A model generated the notes under the pieces. That model saw only the letters and a program-made list of their open reading frames with translations. It searched no databases and had not been told where the DNA came from. DNA of 64,000 bases from Streptomyces venezuelae (GTDB taxonomy: Bacteria; Actinomycetota; Actinomycetes; Streptomycetales; Streptomycetaceae): assembly GCF_008642335.1 (NCBI RefSeq), contig NZ_CP029191.1, positions 4,960,001-5,024,000 of the forward strand, in the 5' to 3' direction. The translations under genes were made by a program, and so were the position numbers. Shown here one piece after another: positions 33,483-41,999 of the stretch (position 1 is the first letter of the stretch; each line of letters begins with the position of its first letter).

Positions 33483-35236
33483 CAGTACTTACGCTCCATC
33501 GGCTGGTAGCGGGTCTGGACGACCGGCTTGTAGTCGAGACGGATCGTCTCCGTGCCGTCGTCGCCGACCTCGCGGTACGCCATGGTGTGGCGCATGAAGT
33601 TGACGTCGTCGCGGTTGGGGAAGTCCTCGCGGTAGTGACCGCCGCGCGACTCCTTGCGGGCGAGCGCGGACTGCGCCATGACCTCGGCCAGGTCGAGCAG
33701 GTTGCCCAGCTCGATGGCCTCGAGGAGGTCCGTGTTGAACCGCTTGCCCTTGTCCTGGATCGAGACGTTGAGGTAGCGCTTGCGCAGCTCCGCGATCTTC
33801 TCCACGGCCGTCTTGATCGTCTGCTCCGTGCGGAACACCATGACGTTGGCGTCCATGGTCTCCTGGAGCTCCTTGCGGATCTCGTGGACCCGCTCGTTGC
33901 CCGAGGCGTCGCGCAGGCGCTCGACCTGGGAGACGACGAGCTCCTCCGGGTTCTCCGGCAGCTCGACGAAGTCGTTCTTCGCGGCGTACTCCGCGGCGGC
34001 GATGCCGGCGCGGCGCCCGAAGACGTTGATGTCCAGGAGCGAGTTGGTGCCGAGGCGGTTGGCGCCGTGCACCGAGACGCAGGCGACCTCACCGGCGGCG
34101 TACAGGCCCGGGACGACCGTCGAGTTGTCCGCGAGGACCTCGCCCTCGACGTTCGTCGGGATGCCGCCCATGGCGTAGTGCGCGGTCGGCTGGATCGGGA
34201 TCGGGTCCGTGTAGGGCTCGATGCCGAGGTACGTACGCGCGAACTCCGTGATGTCGGGGAGCTTCGCGTCCAGCTGCTCCGGCGGGAGGTGCGTGAGGTC
34301 GAGGTAGACGTGGTCGCCCTCGGGACCGCAGCCGCGGCCCTCACGGATCTCCGTGTAGATGGAGCGGGACACGACGTCACGGGACGCGAGGTCCTTCATG
34401 ACCGGCGCGTACTTCTCCATGAAGCGCTCGCCGTCCTTGTTGCGGAGGATGCCGCCCTCACCGCGGGCGCCCTCCGTGAGAAGGATGCCCATGCGCCAGA
34501 TGCCGGTCGGGTGGAACTGGAAGAACTCCATGTCCTCCAGCGGAAGACCGCGCCGGTAGCAGGCCGCCTGGCCGTCACCGGTGAGCGTGTGCGCGTTCGA
34601 GGTCACCTTGAAGAACTTGCCGGTGCCGCCGGACGCGTAGATCACGGACTTCGCCTGGAAGACGTGGATCTCGCCGGTCGCCAGTTCGTACGCGACGACG
34701 CCCGCGCTCTTCTTGACCCCGTCGACCTCGACGATGAGCTGGTCGAGGACGTAGAACTCGTTGAAGAACTCCACACCCTCCTTGACGCAGTTCTGGTAGA
34801 GGGTCTGGAGGATCATGTGGCCGGTGCGGTCCGCGGCGTAGCAGGAGCGGCGCACGGCGGCCTCGCCGTGGTTACGGGTGTGACCGCCGAAGCGGCGCTG
34901 GTCGATGGTGCCGTCCGGCGTGCGGTTGAACGGCAGGCCCATCTTCTCCAGGTCGAGGACCGCGTCGATGGCCTCCTTCGCCAGGATCTCGGCGGCGTCC
35001 TGGTCGACCAGGTAGTCGCCGCCCTTGATCGTGTCGAAGGTGTGCCACTCCCAGTTGTCCTCCTCCACGTTGGCGAGCGCGGCGGCCATGCCGCCCTGCG
35101 CGGCGCCCGTGTGGGAACGCGTGGGGTAGAGCTTGGTGAGCACGGCGGTGCGGCTGCGCTTCGTCGCCTCGATGGCGGCGCGCATGCCGGCGCCGCCCGC
35201 GCCGACGATGACGGTGTCGTACTTGTGAATCTTCAC
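33482..35236 (-). CDS. sdhA: Succinate dehydrogenase flavoprotein subunit
   Basis: The 584-residue catalytic subunit oxidises succinate to fumarate. It has the dinucleotide motif VIVGAGGAGMRAAIEA, SHTGAAQGGMAAAL and FGGHTRNHGEAAVRRSC. In this region FAD is covalently bound to a histidine in the family (the usual attachment is near residue 44, SHT). Catalytic loop HPTGIWRMGILLTEGARGEGG and the C-terminal REDFPNRDD are present. The start is GTG 35236, 17 bases after the sdhD stop. Confidence 0.97.
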   Translation of the reverse strand: MKIHKYDTVIVGAGGAGMRAAIEATKRSRTAVLTKLYPTRSHTGAAQGGMAAALANVEEDNWEWHTFDTIKGGDYLVDQDAAEILAKEAIDAVLDLEKMGLPFNRTPDGTIDQRRFGGHTRNHGEAAVRRSCYAADRTGHMILQTLYQNCVKEGVEFFNEFYVLDQLIVEVDGVKKSAGVVAYELATGEIHVFQAKSVIYASGGTGKFFKVTSNAHTLTGDGQAACYRRGLPLEDMEFFQFHPTGIWRMGILLTEGARGEGGILRNKDGERFMEKYAPVMKDLASRDVVSRSIYTEIREGRGCGPEGDHVYLDLTHLPPEQLDAKLPDITEFARTYLGIEPYTDPIPIQPTAHYAMGGIPTNVEGEVLADNSTVVPGLYAAGEVACVSVHGANRLGTNSLLDINVFGRRAGIAAAEYAAKNDFVELPENPEELVVSQVERLRDASGNERVHEIRKELQETMDANVMVFRTEQTIKTAVEKIAELRKRYLNVSIQDKGKRFNTDLLEAIELGNLLDLAEVMAQSALARKESRGGHYREDFPNRDDVNFMRHTMAYREVGDDGTETIRLDYKPVVQTRYQPMERKY

Positions 35237-35252
35237 GGAAGTCGCCTCGGCT

Positions 35253-35756
35253 TTAGCGGATGTTCGGGTCGAAGGTGAAGATCACCAGCGTGCCCAGAAG
35301 GATGGTGAACACCGTGGCGGTGTACAGCAGGCCCTTGAGCCACAGACGCGTGTTCGGGCGCTCCGCGTAGTCGTTGATGACCGTGCGCAGGCCGTTGGCG
35401 CCGTGCAGCATCGCGAGCCACAGCATCAGCAGGTCCCAGACCTGCCAGAACGGCGAGGCCCAGCGACCGGCGACGAACGCGAAGCCGATCTTCGAGACAC
35501 CGCCGTCGAGCACCAGCTGGATCAGCAGGTGGCCGAGGACGAGGACGACCAGGACGACGCCGGACAGGCGCATGAAGAGCCATGCGGCCATCTCGAAGTT
35601 GCCGCGGGTCGAGCGCGGGGTCTTGGAGGTGCGCTTGCGCGGCGCCTCGATGACCGGGGCCGGGTTGTCGGAGTCGTAGAGCGAAGCGCCCTCGACGGGA
35701 CCGATACCGGACGTTCCGGACTTCTCAAGCGTGGTGTCAGCAGACATGTCCGGCAT
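35253..35756 (-). CDS. sdhD: Succinate dehydrogenase membrane anchor subunit
   Basis: A 167-residue hydrophobic anchor with three membrane helices (AAWLFMRLSGVVLVVLVLGHLLIQL, VWDLLMLWLAMLHGANGLR, LLYTATVFTILLGTLVIFTF). The histidines in GHLLIQ and LHGANGLR are candidate heme b ligands. A 45-residue polar tail precedes the first helix. ATG 35756 shares a base with the sdhC stop, so the four genes are tightly coupled. MSADTT at 35747 is another possible start. Confidence 0.92.
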   Translation of the reverse strand: MPDMSADTTLEKSGTSGIGPVEGASLYDSDNPAPVIEAPRKRTSKTPRSTRGNFEMAAWLFMRLSGVVLVVLVLGHLLIQLVLDGGVSKIGFAFVAGRWASPFWQVWDLLMLWLAMLHGANGLRTVINDYAERPNTRLWLKGLLYTATVFTILLGTLVIFTFDPNIR

Positions 35757-36136
35757 CAGCTCCCGAAGACTTCGCGTACGGCGTGGCCGAGGACGGGGTA
35801 GAGCGCCCCGACCATCAGGACGACCCAGATGCCGACGACGGTCCAGAGCATCTGCTTCTGGTAGCGGGGACCCTTCGACCAGAAGTCGACGGCGATGACA
35901 CGCAGGCCGTTGAGCGCGTGGAAGAGGATGGCGGCGACCAGGCCGTACTCGAGGAGTGCGACGATCGGCGTCTTGTAGGTGCTGACGACATCGTCATACG
36001 CCTCCGGGGAGACGCGGACGAGAGCGGTGTCCAGCACATGCACGAACAGGAAGAAGAAGATGAGGACGCCGGTGACTCGGTGAGCCACCCAGGACCACAT
36101 TCCTTCCCGGCCGCGGTACAGCGTTCCAGCCGGCAC
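35756..36136 (-). CDS. sdhC: Succinate dehydrogenase cytochrome b556 subunit
   Basis: A 126-residue heme-binding anchor with three helices. Typical stretches are WSWVAHRVTGVLIFFFLFVHVLDTALV and LVAAILFHALNGLRVIAVDFW; His in HVLDTAL and FHALNGLR probably ligate heme. GTG 36136 is preceded by GGAGGG at good spacing. A longer ATG-initiated frame reaches into the upstream gap, but its extra residues are not family-like. First gene of the operon; its promoter should lie in 36137-36285, where I found no clear -35/-10 pair. Confidence 0.92.
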   Translation of the reverse strand: MPAGTLYRGREGMWSWVAHRVTGVLIFFFLFVHVLDTALVRVSPEAYDDVVSTYKTPIVALLEYGLVAAILFHALNGLRVIAVDFWSKGPRYQKQMLWTVVGIWVVLMVGALYPVLGHAVREVFGS

Positions 36137-36272
36137 GGCAGAACCCTCCGGGAGCGGGGATTGGGGCCAGCCGGCTTGGGTGGTCGGACGGGCCCGGCCG
36201 GGTACGGTCCACCGGCCGCTCGTCATCGTATCGACGAGTTGTCGGTAGCCCTGCCCCGGGTCCGCAGGTGTG

Positions 36273-36296
36273 ATCAAACAGGCAATCAAACAGGCA
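36273..36296. repeat. Perfect 12-bp tandem repeat upstream of sdhCDAB
   Basis: ATCAAACAGGCA occurs twice head to tail (36273-36284, 36285-36296). The second copy contains the TGA of the OHCU decarboxylase gene. It lies about 140 bases before sdhC and is AT-richer than its surroundings, so a regulator site for sdh is possible. Confidence 0.7.
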
Positions 36297-36822
36297 CGTA
36301 CGGGCTATCGGGAAGCGGTTGCGATCGCTGTCCGCGGGCGGCGTGTCCTGGCACGTCGCCGAGGGTGAGCCGGGTCAGGCGGCCGCGGACGAGGCGGCGC
36401 AGCTCCTCGGCCGCGAGGGCGCGCTCGTCCTCAGGATCGTTGCCGAGGCGTGACCGGATGCCGGCGAGCAGCTGGCCCAGGGCCTCGCTCGGCGGGACGT
36501 CGTCGAGGCAGATGACGAACGTGTGTCCGAAACGGCTCTCGTATGCGGCATGGGCGGCGCGCAGGGCGGTGTGGGCCGCGGTGGAGCCGGTTCTGGGTGC
36601 GCCCTGGTGCGGGACCTGGGGCAGCACGGTATCGAGGGGCTCGCAGGCGAGGGCCTCGGTGAGGTCGGCGTCCGACAAGTCGTACGCCGCCTCGTCGGAG
36701 GCCGCGAGCAGGGCTTCCAGGTCGGGGTAGGGCCGGTGGGCGGCGACGCGGCGGGCCCAGCGTCGGCTGCCGCAGCAGGTGAGCAGGGCGGCTTCGGCCG
36801 CGTCCGGCGTGGCGGAGTTCAA
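36286..36822 (-). CDS. 2-oxo-4-hydroxy-4-carboxy-5-ureidoimidazoline (OHCU) decarboxylase
   Basis: This enzyme of about 178 residues catalyses the last step of urate breakdown to S-allantoin. Family marks are AALLTCCGSRRWARRVAAHRPY, the VPHQGAPRTGSTAAHTALRAAHAAYESRFGHTFVIC block and the ELRRLVRGRLTRLTLGDV ending. The E-SRFGH-FVICL segment holds the active-site Glu, Arg and His. The start is unclear: TTG 36822 lacks a ribosome site, while an in-frame CTG at 36837 has AGGAG six bases upstream. Other urate genes are not in this window. It sits alone ahead of sdhCDAB on the same strand and might read into it. Confidence 0.82.
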   Translation of the reverse strand: MNSATPDAAEAALLTCCGSRRWARRVAAHRPYPDLEALLAASDEAAYDLSDADLTEALACEPLDTVLPQVPHQGAPRTGSTAAHTALRAAHAAYESRFGHTFVICLDDVPPSEALGQLLAGIRSRLGNDPEDERALAAEELRRLVRGRLTRLTLGDVPGHAARGQRSQPLPDSPYVPV

Positions 36823-37097
36823 CTGGTGCGGGTGCAGCGTGCGCTCCTGGGCAGGGGGCGGCAGGGGTGGGGCCCTGCGGAGGTGGGGCCGGGTGGGTGT
36901 GGGGGTGTCACAACGGTATCGAGGCGTGCTGTCGGCCGTGCGACGGGTGAGCGAATTTCACCCGAATGGGAGAGTTTGGCTCCACGATGTGGACGAGCCG
37001 CCCGTGGCGACGCGTCGTAGCGTGGCGGCATGGCTCCGACTCTGGATTCGACTCCGACGTCAGATTCGGCCCGCCGCCCAGTGGCGCGGGGTGACCG

Positions 37098-38702
37098 GTG
37101 AGGCGCGGGCCCGTCGCCGCGGCGGGCGGTGTCGCCGTCGTGGGGGCGGTGGTGCTGGCCGTCGGGTTCTGGCCCGGCGGCGACGGCGCGGGCTCCGGCC
37201 GCGCGGCGCCGTCGGGCGGCAGATCGGCCGCCGCGCCCTCGGCGAGCCCCACCAAGAGCTACGCGCTCTCCAAGGCTCCCGCCACCATCCCCGCCGTGCG
37301 CGAGCACACCGCGGCACGCGGCCCCGGCTGGCGCCCCGACGAGGGCAAGGGCCGGGTCGTGGTCGGCGACGGCGCCCTCGCCGACGAGGCGAAGCTGCTC
37401 GCGGGAGAGCTGAAACTGAAGTACGGGGGAGAGTCCGACCCCGGCAAGGGCGACGTACAGCTGACGCTGGACGACGACGGAGAGCAGGACGGGTCCAAGG
37501 GCGGCGACGAGTCGTACACCCTGACCGTCAAGGGCGAGCGGGTCCGCATATCCGCGCCCGCCGAGGCCGGTGTCTTCTACGGCACCCGCACCCTCAAGCA
37601 GGCGGTGAGCGGCGGCAGGACCGCTCCCGAGGGCGTCGTACGGGACCGCCCGGCCAAGCCGCAGCGCGGCTTCATGATCGACATAGCCAGGAAGCACTTC
37701 GACCTGAAGTGGCTGGAGGACCGCGTACGCGAACTCGGCGACCTCAAGTACAACCAGCTCGGCCTGCACTTCTCCGACGACCAGGCGTTCCGCATCGAGT
37801 CGGACTCGCACCCCGAGATCGTCTCCTCCGACCACCTCACCAAAGACCAGGTGCGCGGCCTCGTGAAGCTGGCCGAGAGCCGCCACATCACCGTCGTCCC
37901 GGAGATCGACTCGCCCGGACACCTCGGCGCCGTCACCCGCGAGCACCCCTCCCTGCAGCTCCGCAACGCGCGGGGCTCGGTCACGCGCGGTGCCGTCGAC
38001 ATCTCGAAGCCGGAGGCGGCGAAGATCGTCGACGAGCTCCTCAAGGAGTACGCCGAGCTGTTCCCCGGCGCGTACTGGCACCTCGGAGCCGATGAATACC
38101 TCGCGCTCACGGCCAGGGACCCCGAGGCGTCCTACCCGCAGCTGGCCGCCGCCGCCCGCGAGCGCTACGGCGCGGGCGGACGCGTCCAGGACCTCGCCAC
38201 GGGCTGGCTCAACGACCGCGCCGACACGGTGCGCCCCTTCGGCAAGAAGCCGAAGGCCTGGAACGACGGGTTCTTCCGGGGCGGCAGCACCCAGGCCGCG
38301 GACGACATCGAAGTCGCCTACTGGACCGGCAAGGAGATCGGCGCGCGCGAGCCCGACGAGTACCTGAAGGCGGGCCGCAAGCTCGTCAACTACAACGACG
38401 AGTACCTCTACTACGTCCTCGGCCAGCCCCAGACCTTCCGCTACCCGACCGGGCAGCGCATCTACGAGAGCTGGACCCCGCTGGTCGTCCGCGGCACGAA
38501 GCCGGTGAGCGAGCGGTACGACGACCAGATCCTCGGCGGCACGTTCGCGGTCTGGGGCGACCTGGCGGACGCGCAGACCCAGGAGCAGGTGGCGGCGGGC
38601 ATCCGCATGCCGCTGCGCGCGACCGTCCAGAAGCTCTGGGACCCGAGGAAACCGGCACGTGCCTGGAAGGACTTCGTGAAGCTCGCCGACGAGGTCCGAT
38701 AA
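37098..38702 (+). CDS. Beta-N-acetylhexosaminidase (GH20), membrane-anchored or secreted
   Basis: A 534-residue glycoside hydrolase family 20 enzyme that removes GlcNAc or GalNAc from chitobiose or glycans. An N-terminal hydrophobic helix (VAAAGGVAVVGAVVLAVGF) acts as signal or anchor, followed by an Ala/Ser/Pro linker and the GH20b-like domain (about 70-190). The TIM barrel begins at RGFMIDIARKHFDLKWLEDRV. The catalytic pair is Asp-Glu in YWHLGADEYL; the substrate-assisted mechanism of the family uses these. Trp in SWTPLV and AVWGDLAD lines the sugar site. GTG 37098 was used. The 275-base gap before it shows no gene. Confidence 0.9.
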   Translation: MRRGPVAAAGGVAVVGAVVLAVGFWPGGDGAGSGRAAPSGGRSAAAPSASPTKSYALSKAPATIPAVREHTAARGPGWRPDEGKGRVVVGDGALADEAKLLAGELKLKYGGESDPGKGDVQLTLDDDGEQDGSKGGDESYTLTVKGERVRISAPAEAGVFYGTRTLKQAVSGGRTAPEGVVRDRPAKPQRGFMIDIARKHFDLKWLEDRVRELGDLKYNQLGLHFSDDQAFRIESDSHPEIVSSDHLTKDQVRGLVKLAESRHITVVPEIDSPGHLGAVTREHPSLQLRNARGSVTRGAVDISKPEAAKIVDELLKEYAELFPGAYWHLGADEYLALTARDPEASYPQLAAAARERYGAGGRVQDLATGWLNDRADTVRPFGKKPKAWNDGFFRGGSTQAADDIEVAYWTGKEIGAREPDEYLKAGRKLVNYNDEYLYYVLGQPQTFRYPTGQRIYESWTPLVVRGTKPVSERYDDQILGGTFAVWGDLADAQTQEQVAAGIRMPLRATVQKLWDPRKPARAWKDFVKLADEVR

Positions 38703-38818
38703 CGCGGGGCGGGACAATCACGGGTGGTCCTCTTCTTCCCTTCTGGTAGCGAACTTGCCGGTATCTGTGGTGTATTCGGCCGGGAACGACAAGATTGCGA
38801 TGCGGCGGGGGAAGCGGC

Positions 38819-39340
38819 ATGGGCTACTGGGGGTACTACGTCGTCGGCAGAAGCGAGCGGCCGCTCGTGGAGCTCGCGGCGGTGGAGGGCCTGCGCGACG
38901 AGCTGACCCTCCTGGACCGGCGGCCCGACGGGTGGCAGGTGTGGGAGGTGCCGGGCGGCAACGGCGCCGACGGGGACGGCGCGCCGGACGTCGGCAACAT
39001 GAACACGCTGGCCCGCGAGTCGGGCGCGCCCGCGCTCTTCGGGTACGTCATGGACAGCTCCTGCGTGATCATCGAGGCGGCCGCGCCCGAGAGCGGGGCG
39101 TGGACCACGTGTCTGGCGCGGCGCGCGATGGCGGGCTACATCGACGGCTCCGAACTGACCGTCGAGGACTACTTCCTGGAGCCGCGCGACGCCGCCGAGC
39201 GGGCGGTGGCGTGGGCGGCGGAGTCGGGCAGGACGGTGCCCGCGGGCCCGCTGCTCGACGTACTGAACGCGGACGCCGAGCCCTCCGCGGAGGAACTCTT
39301 CTTCCGCTTCCTCGACCGCCTCGGCGTCGTGCCGCAGTGA
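38819..39340 (+). CDS. Hypothetical protein, 173 residues
   Basis: No family recognised. The protein opens MGYWGYYVVGRSERPL and has an acidic, Ala-rich C-terminal half with ALFGYVMDSSCVIIEAA in the middle. It contains no signal peptide or membrane helix. ATG 38819 is supported by GGGGGAAG six to thirteen bases upstream. Codon use is strongly streptomycete. It lies between the hexosaminidase and another small unknown gene on the same strand. Confidence 0.7.
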   Translation: MGYWGYYVVGRSERPLVELAAVEGLRDELTLLDRRPDGWQVWEVPGGNGADGDGAPDVGNMNTLARESGAPALFGYVMDSSCVIIEAAAPESGAWTTCLARRAMAGYIDGSELTVEDYFLEPRDAAERAVAWAAESGRTVPAGPLLDVLNADAEPSAEELFFRFLDRLGVVPQ

Positions 39341-39392
39341 CGTTCCCGGGGCGTCGCACGCAGTAAGGGGCAGCGCAGGGCCGGTGACGGGC

Positions 39393-39447
39393 GATCCGTG
39401 ACGAGATGCCTGCGGCGAGGGATCCGCGACGAGGGATCCGTGACGGG
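39393..39447. repeat. Three-copy 13-bp direct repeat
   Basis: GATCCGTGACGAG (39393), GATCCGCGACGAG (39421) and GATCCGTGACGGG (39435) occur in the leader of the next gene. The spacing is irregular (28 and 14 bases). They could be regulator half-sites or leftovers of duplication. Confidence 0.55.
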
Positions 39448-39460
39448 GGAGACGTACGGC

Positions 39461-40006
39461 ATGAGCCTGGTGGAACTGATCGCGCAGGCGGACGAGCGGG
39501 GCCTCGCGGCGAGCGGGCTCGCCTGCCTGGACCGGTGCGTGCCGGTGCTCGGCGGCGACGACGACGTACTGCGGCCGCTGTGGGCGAGGCTCGCGGAGGG
39601 CGGCGACTGGCGGGGTCCCCTGGCCGAGGCGCGCTCGGCGCTCGGCGCAGCCCCCGGCACGGGTACGTCCCACGAGGCCGCCACGCTGACCCGCCGCATG
39701 CTCGACGCGGTCCCGGCCGGCCCGTCCGGCGCCGAGATCCGGGAGTGGGCCGACGGCTGCTCCGTCGCCGCGCTCCAGGTCCACCGCCTCCTGGACACCG
39801 CACCCACCGACGGCACGGACGCCGTGTCCACGCTCACCTCCCCGCTGGTCGCGGCCGAACTCCGCCGCCAGGTCCGGATCCTCGAACTCCTCGCCAACAA
39901 GGGCGCGGGCCCGGCGGGCGGACTGCGGCAGGCCCTGGACGTGTCCATGGAGGGACGGCGCGTACTGCGGGCGGTGGTGTCGCGCCGATCACGAGTCCGC
40001 CTCTGA
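39461..40006 (+). CDS. Hypothetical protein, 181 residues
   Basis: Soluble, mostly helical protein without recognised domain. It has a leucine-rich N-terminus (LVELIAQADERGLAASGLACLDRCVPVLGG) and a basic end (VLRAVVSRRSRVRL). ATG 39461 follows GGGGGAGA at eight bases; an in-frame GTG at 39440 is possible. It may be co-transcribed with the preceding unknown gene (120-base gap). Confidence 0.65.
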   Translation: MSLVELIAQADERGLAASGLACLDRCVPVLGGDDDVLRPLWARLAEGGDWRGPLAEARSALGAAPGTGTSHEAATLTRRMLDAVPAGPSGAEIREWADGCSVAALQVHRLLDTAPTDGTDAVSTLTSPLVAAELRRQVRILELLANKGAGPAGGLRQALDVSMEGRRVLRAVVSRRSRVRL

Positions 40007-40035
40007 GAACTCCGCTCCCTTCCGCTCCCTCCGGC

Positions 40036-40551
40036 TCACTCCCTCTTGCCCGGCAACTCGGCGGAGCACGTCGCTCGCCCGTAGGCGCCGGACGCGGTGG
40101 CGCGCTGCCGGTGCTCCCCGCCGACGGAGAGGGTGCAACTCACCTCGCCGCCCTGCTTGCCGAGCCGGATGCTGAGGGCCGGGTCCTTGCCGAGCGGGAC
40201 GCGCACGGTCTTCTGCCACGGAAGCTCGACACGCGTCCCGCCGTCGGCGTCCCCCGCGGCATCCTCCGCGACGTACGAGACGTCGGCGGCGCCCGTACCC
40301 GTCCCGGTGACGCGGTACGTCACCGACGCCGTGGGCGCGGGACGCCGCTCGGGCTCGTCACCGCCGACGAAGCCGTAGACGACGAACCCGGCACAGATAC
40401 CGAACAGCACCCCGCCCACGGCCAATACCCGCCGGTTCGATATCTCGCCGACCACCGTCGGATCGTCCGGATCTTCCGGAACGACGACTTCCCCCAGCCC
40501 GTCGCTTTCTCTGCCCCTCATCACGTTTTCGGTCACGCTCTCGGTCCGCAT
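40036..40551 (-). CDS. MmpS-like membrane-tethered protein
   Basis: A 171-residue protein with a cytoplasmic acidic tail (PEDPDDPTVVGEI), one membrane helix (VLAVGGVLFGICAGFVVYGFV) and an external beta-sandwich: ASVTYRVTGTGTGAADVSYV, RVELPWQKTVRVPL and GGEVSCTLSVGG with a second Cys in GRATCSAEL. This matches MmpS-family domains, which in mycobacteria partner MmpL lipid exporters. No MmpL is nearby. ATG 40551 has GGGGGA before it. A candidate peptide gene and hairpin lie just upstream on the same strand. Confidence 0.72.
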   Translation of the reverse strand: MRTESVTENVMRGRESDGLGEVVVPEDPDDPTVVGEISNRRVLAVGGVLFGICAGFVVYGFVGGDEPERRPAPTASVTYRVTGTGTGAADVSYVAEDAAGDADGGTRVELPWQKTVRVPLGKDPALSIRLGKQGGEVSCTLSVGGEHRQRATASGAYGRATCSAELPGKRE

Positions 40552-40629
40552 GTTCCCCCACCCCTGGATGAATCGGGGGCGGTTATACAGCATGGGGAAG
40601 GGTGAATACCAGGCTGCGGAGAAATCGGA

Positions 40630-40653
40630 CTTTTTCGCGGCGCCGAGAAAAAG
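40630..40653. terminator. 24-bp near-perfect palindrome, terminator or attenuator hairpin
   Basis: Arms CTTTTTC and GAAAAAG flank the self-complementary core CGGCGCCG with one mismatched pair (40630-40653). The AT-rich ends are unusual in this genome. It lies 25 bases past the candidate peptide stop and 79 bases before the mmpS-like start on the minus strand, so it could terminate or attenuate reading into that gene. Confidence 0.6.
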
Positions 40654-40677
40654 CTTTCCCGTGCGCGGTGAGACGCT

Positions 40678-40749
40678 TCAGATGTGCCGATGGTTGTACG
40701 TGGCGCGGCACTTCTCCATGTGAAAAGAAGCACTGGCCGAAGCCGTCAT
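40678..40749 (-). CDS. Candidate 23-residue peptide gene
   Basis: A short frame with an ATG at 40749 preceded by AAGGAAGG at eight bases, one of the best ribosome sites in the window. It encodes MTASASASFHMEKC followed by a basic, His-rich end (TYNHRHI). There is one cysteine and no leader-type run of one amino acid. It is followed by a palindrome and then the mmpS-like gene on the same strand, so it may be a regulatory leader peptide or a small secreted or structural peptide. Coding status is unproven. Confidence 0.4.
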   Translation of the reverse strand: MTASASASFHMEKCRATYNHRHI

Positions 40750-40872
40750 GGCAGGGACCTTCCTTCCGCTTGTTGAGTGGAGGGCGCGGTGTGTGCTCTC
40801 GGGGGTCGCGGGCGAAGGGGTGGGGCCGTGGGTGGAGAGGGCGGGCGTGAACAGGTCGACGGGGCTGCGGAG

Positions 40873-41271
40873 ATGAGGGGGCGGGCGCAGGGGTTCGTCT
40901 CCCGTGTGACCGCTCGGAATCGGCTGCCGCTCGATTTCTCCGTCGCCAGCCTCCGCATCGTCGACTTTCTCATCGACGGACTCCGCAAGGGCGGCAGGCC
41001 GCGGGCCGAGATCGCCGGGACGCTCTTCGGGCTCGGCGCCTATGTCGGGGAAGTCCTTGTGCGGCGGGCCGGTGCCGTGTGGGTCGACTTCGACCAGGAG
41101 CAGCGGCAATTCTTCGGGCAGTCCGTCGGTGTCCGGATGCCGGACGGGCGGGTGTGGAATCCCCTCGGCAAGGTCGTCAATTGCCTCGAGCGAGGCGGAA
41201 CGAACGGCTCCGAAGTCTCGCTCCAGACCTTTTACCTCACCTTGCCGGGCCGCGTGCGCCATGTGGCGTGA
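40873..41271 (+). CDS. Hypothetical protein, about 132 residues
   Basis: Function not recognised. The core RLPLDFSVASLRIVDFLIDGLRKGG, GLGAYVGEVLVRRAGAVW and RMPDGRVWNPLGKVVNCLERG has the look of small single-domain proteins common beside toxin or sensor genes in actinomycetes. It ends TFYLTLPGRVRHVA. The start is uncertain: ATG 40873 is used, but GTG 40828 with a G-rich stretch before it is possible. It is followed 107 bases later by an ECF sigma gene in the same direction. Confidence 0.6.
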   Translation: MRGRAQGFVSRVTARNRLPLDFSVASLRIVDFLIDGLRKGGRPRAEIAGTLFGLGAYVGEVLVRRAGAVWVDFDQEQRQFFGQSVGVRMPDGRVWNPLGKVVNCLERGGTNGSEVSLQTFYLTLPGRVRHVA

Positions 41272-41378
41272 AGTCGGTGGCGTCGGCATGCGGTCGGTTT
41301 ATTGAGGCTTCTTGAAATATGGGCGGTCACGGCAGAGTTGGCCGCAGTAAACGGTGTCGGCGGGGTGAAGAGGAGAGC

Positions 41379-41999
41379 GTGGCGCAGGGTGGGGTGCATC
41401 GCCGTCCGACGGCTTCCGACGAGGAGCTGACGCGGGCTCTGGGAGCGGCGCGGGAAGGGGACGAGAGCGCTTTCGCCTACGTTTACCGGCGTGTTCATCC
41501 CGGGCTTCTCGGGCAGGTGCGCGGCCTGGTCCGCGACGACGCGGAGGACGTGGCCTCGGAGGCCTGGCTGCAGATCGTGCGCGACCTGGACCGGTTCCGG
41601 GGCAGCGGCGCGGACTTCCGCCGCTGGGCCGCGACCGTCGCACGCCATCGCGCGATCGACCACCTGCGGCGGGTCCGGAGCAGGCCCCGCGGCACGCTGA
41701 TCGAGCAGGAACTGCTCGACATCCCGGCCGAGGACGACACGGCCGCCCGCGCCCTGGAGAAGCTGTCGACGGAACGCATGCTGCGCATGGTCGCCTCGCT
41801 GCCGCCCGACCAGGGCGCGGCGGTCCTGCTGCGGGTGGTCGTGGGGCTCGACGGCCCGTCCGCCGCGCGGATCCTCGGCAAGCGGCCCGGCGCGGTGCGG
41901 GCGGCGGCACGGCGCGGGATCGCGCGGCTGGCACGGCACGAGTTCGGCTCGTGGCTGTGTGGCGCGGAGCCCCACCGGGCCACGAGCCCCTGCCGGTGA
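41379..41999 (+). CDS. ECF-type RNA polymerase sigma factor, copy 1 of 3
   Basis: A 206-residue group 4 sigma factor. Region 2 runs FAYVYRRVHPGLLGQVRGLVRDDAEDVASEAWLQIVRDLDRF with FRRWAATVARHRAIDHLRR. Region 4 is LPPDQGAAVLLRVVVGLDGPSAARILGKRPGAVRAAARRGIARL. It is clearly paralogous to the sigma genes at 50527 and 51356 (same VVVGLD and LGKRPGAVR helices). No anti-sigma gene is adjacent. GTG 41379 follows AGGAGA, with short spacing; GTG 41394 is an alternative. The TGA stop forms the loop of the following terminator. Confidence 0.88.
   Translation: MAQGGVHRRPTASDEELTRALGAAREGDESAFAYVYRRVHPGLLGQVRGLVRDDAEDVASEAWLQIVRDLDRFRGSGADFRRWAATVARHRAIDHLRRVRSRPRGTLIEQELLDIPAEDDTAARALEKLSTERMLRMVASLPPDQGAAVLLRVVVGLDGPSAARILGKRPGAVRAAARRGIARLARHEFGSWLCGAEPHRATSPCR

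Noticed and set aside
36137..36285. sdhC promoter
   Set aside because: A promoter must exist here, but TTGATC and TACGAT candidates do not pair at usable spacing.
40678..41289. 203-residue minus-strand frame
   Set aside because: Most of it is antisense to the plus-strand hypothetical gene; only its last 23 codons have a good ribosome site and are listed as a candidate peptide.
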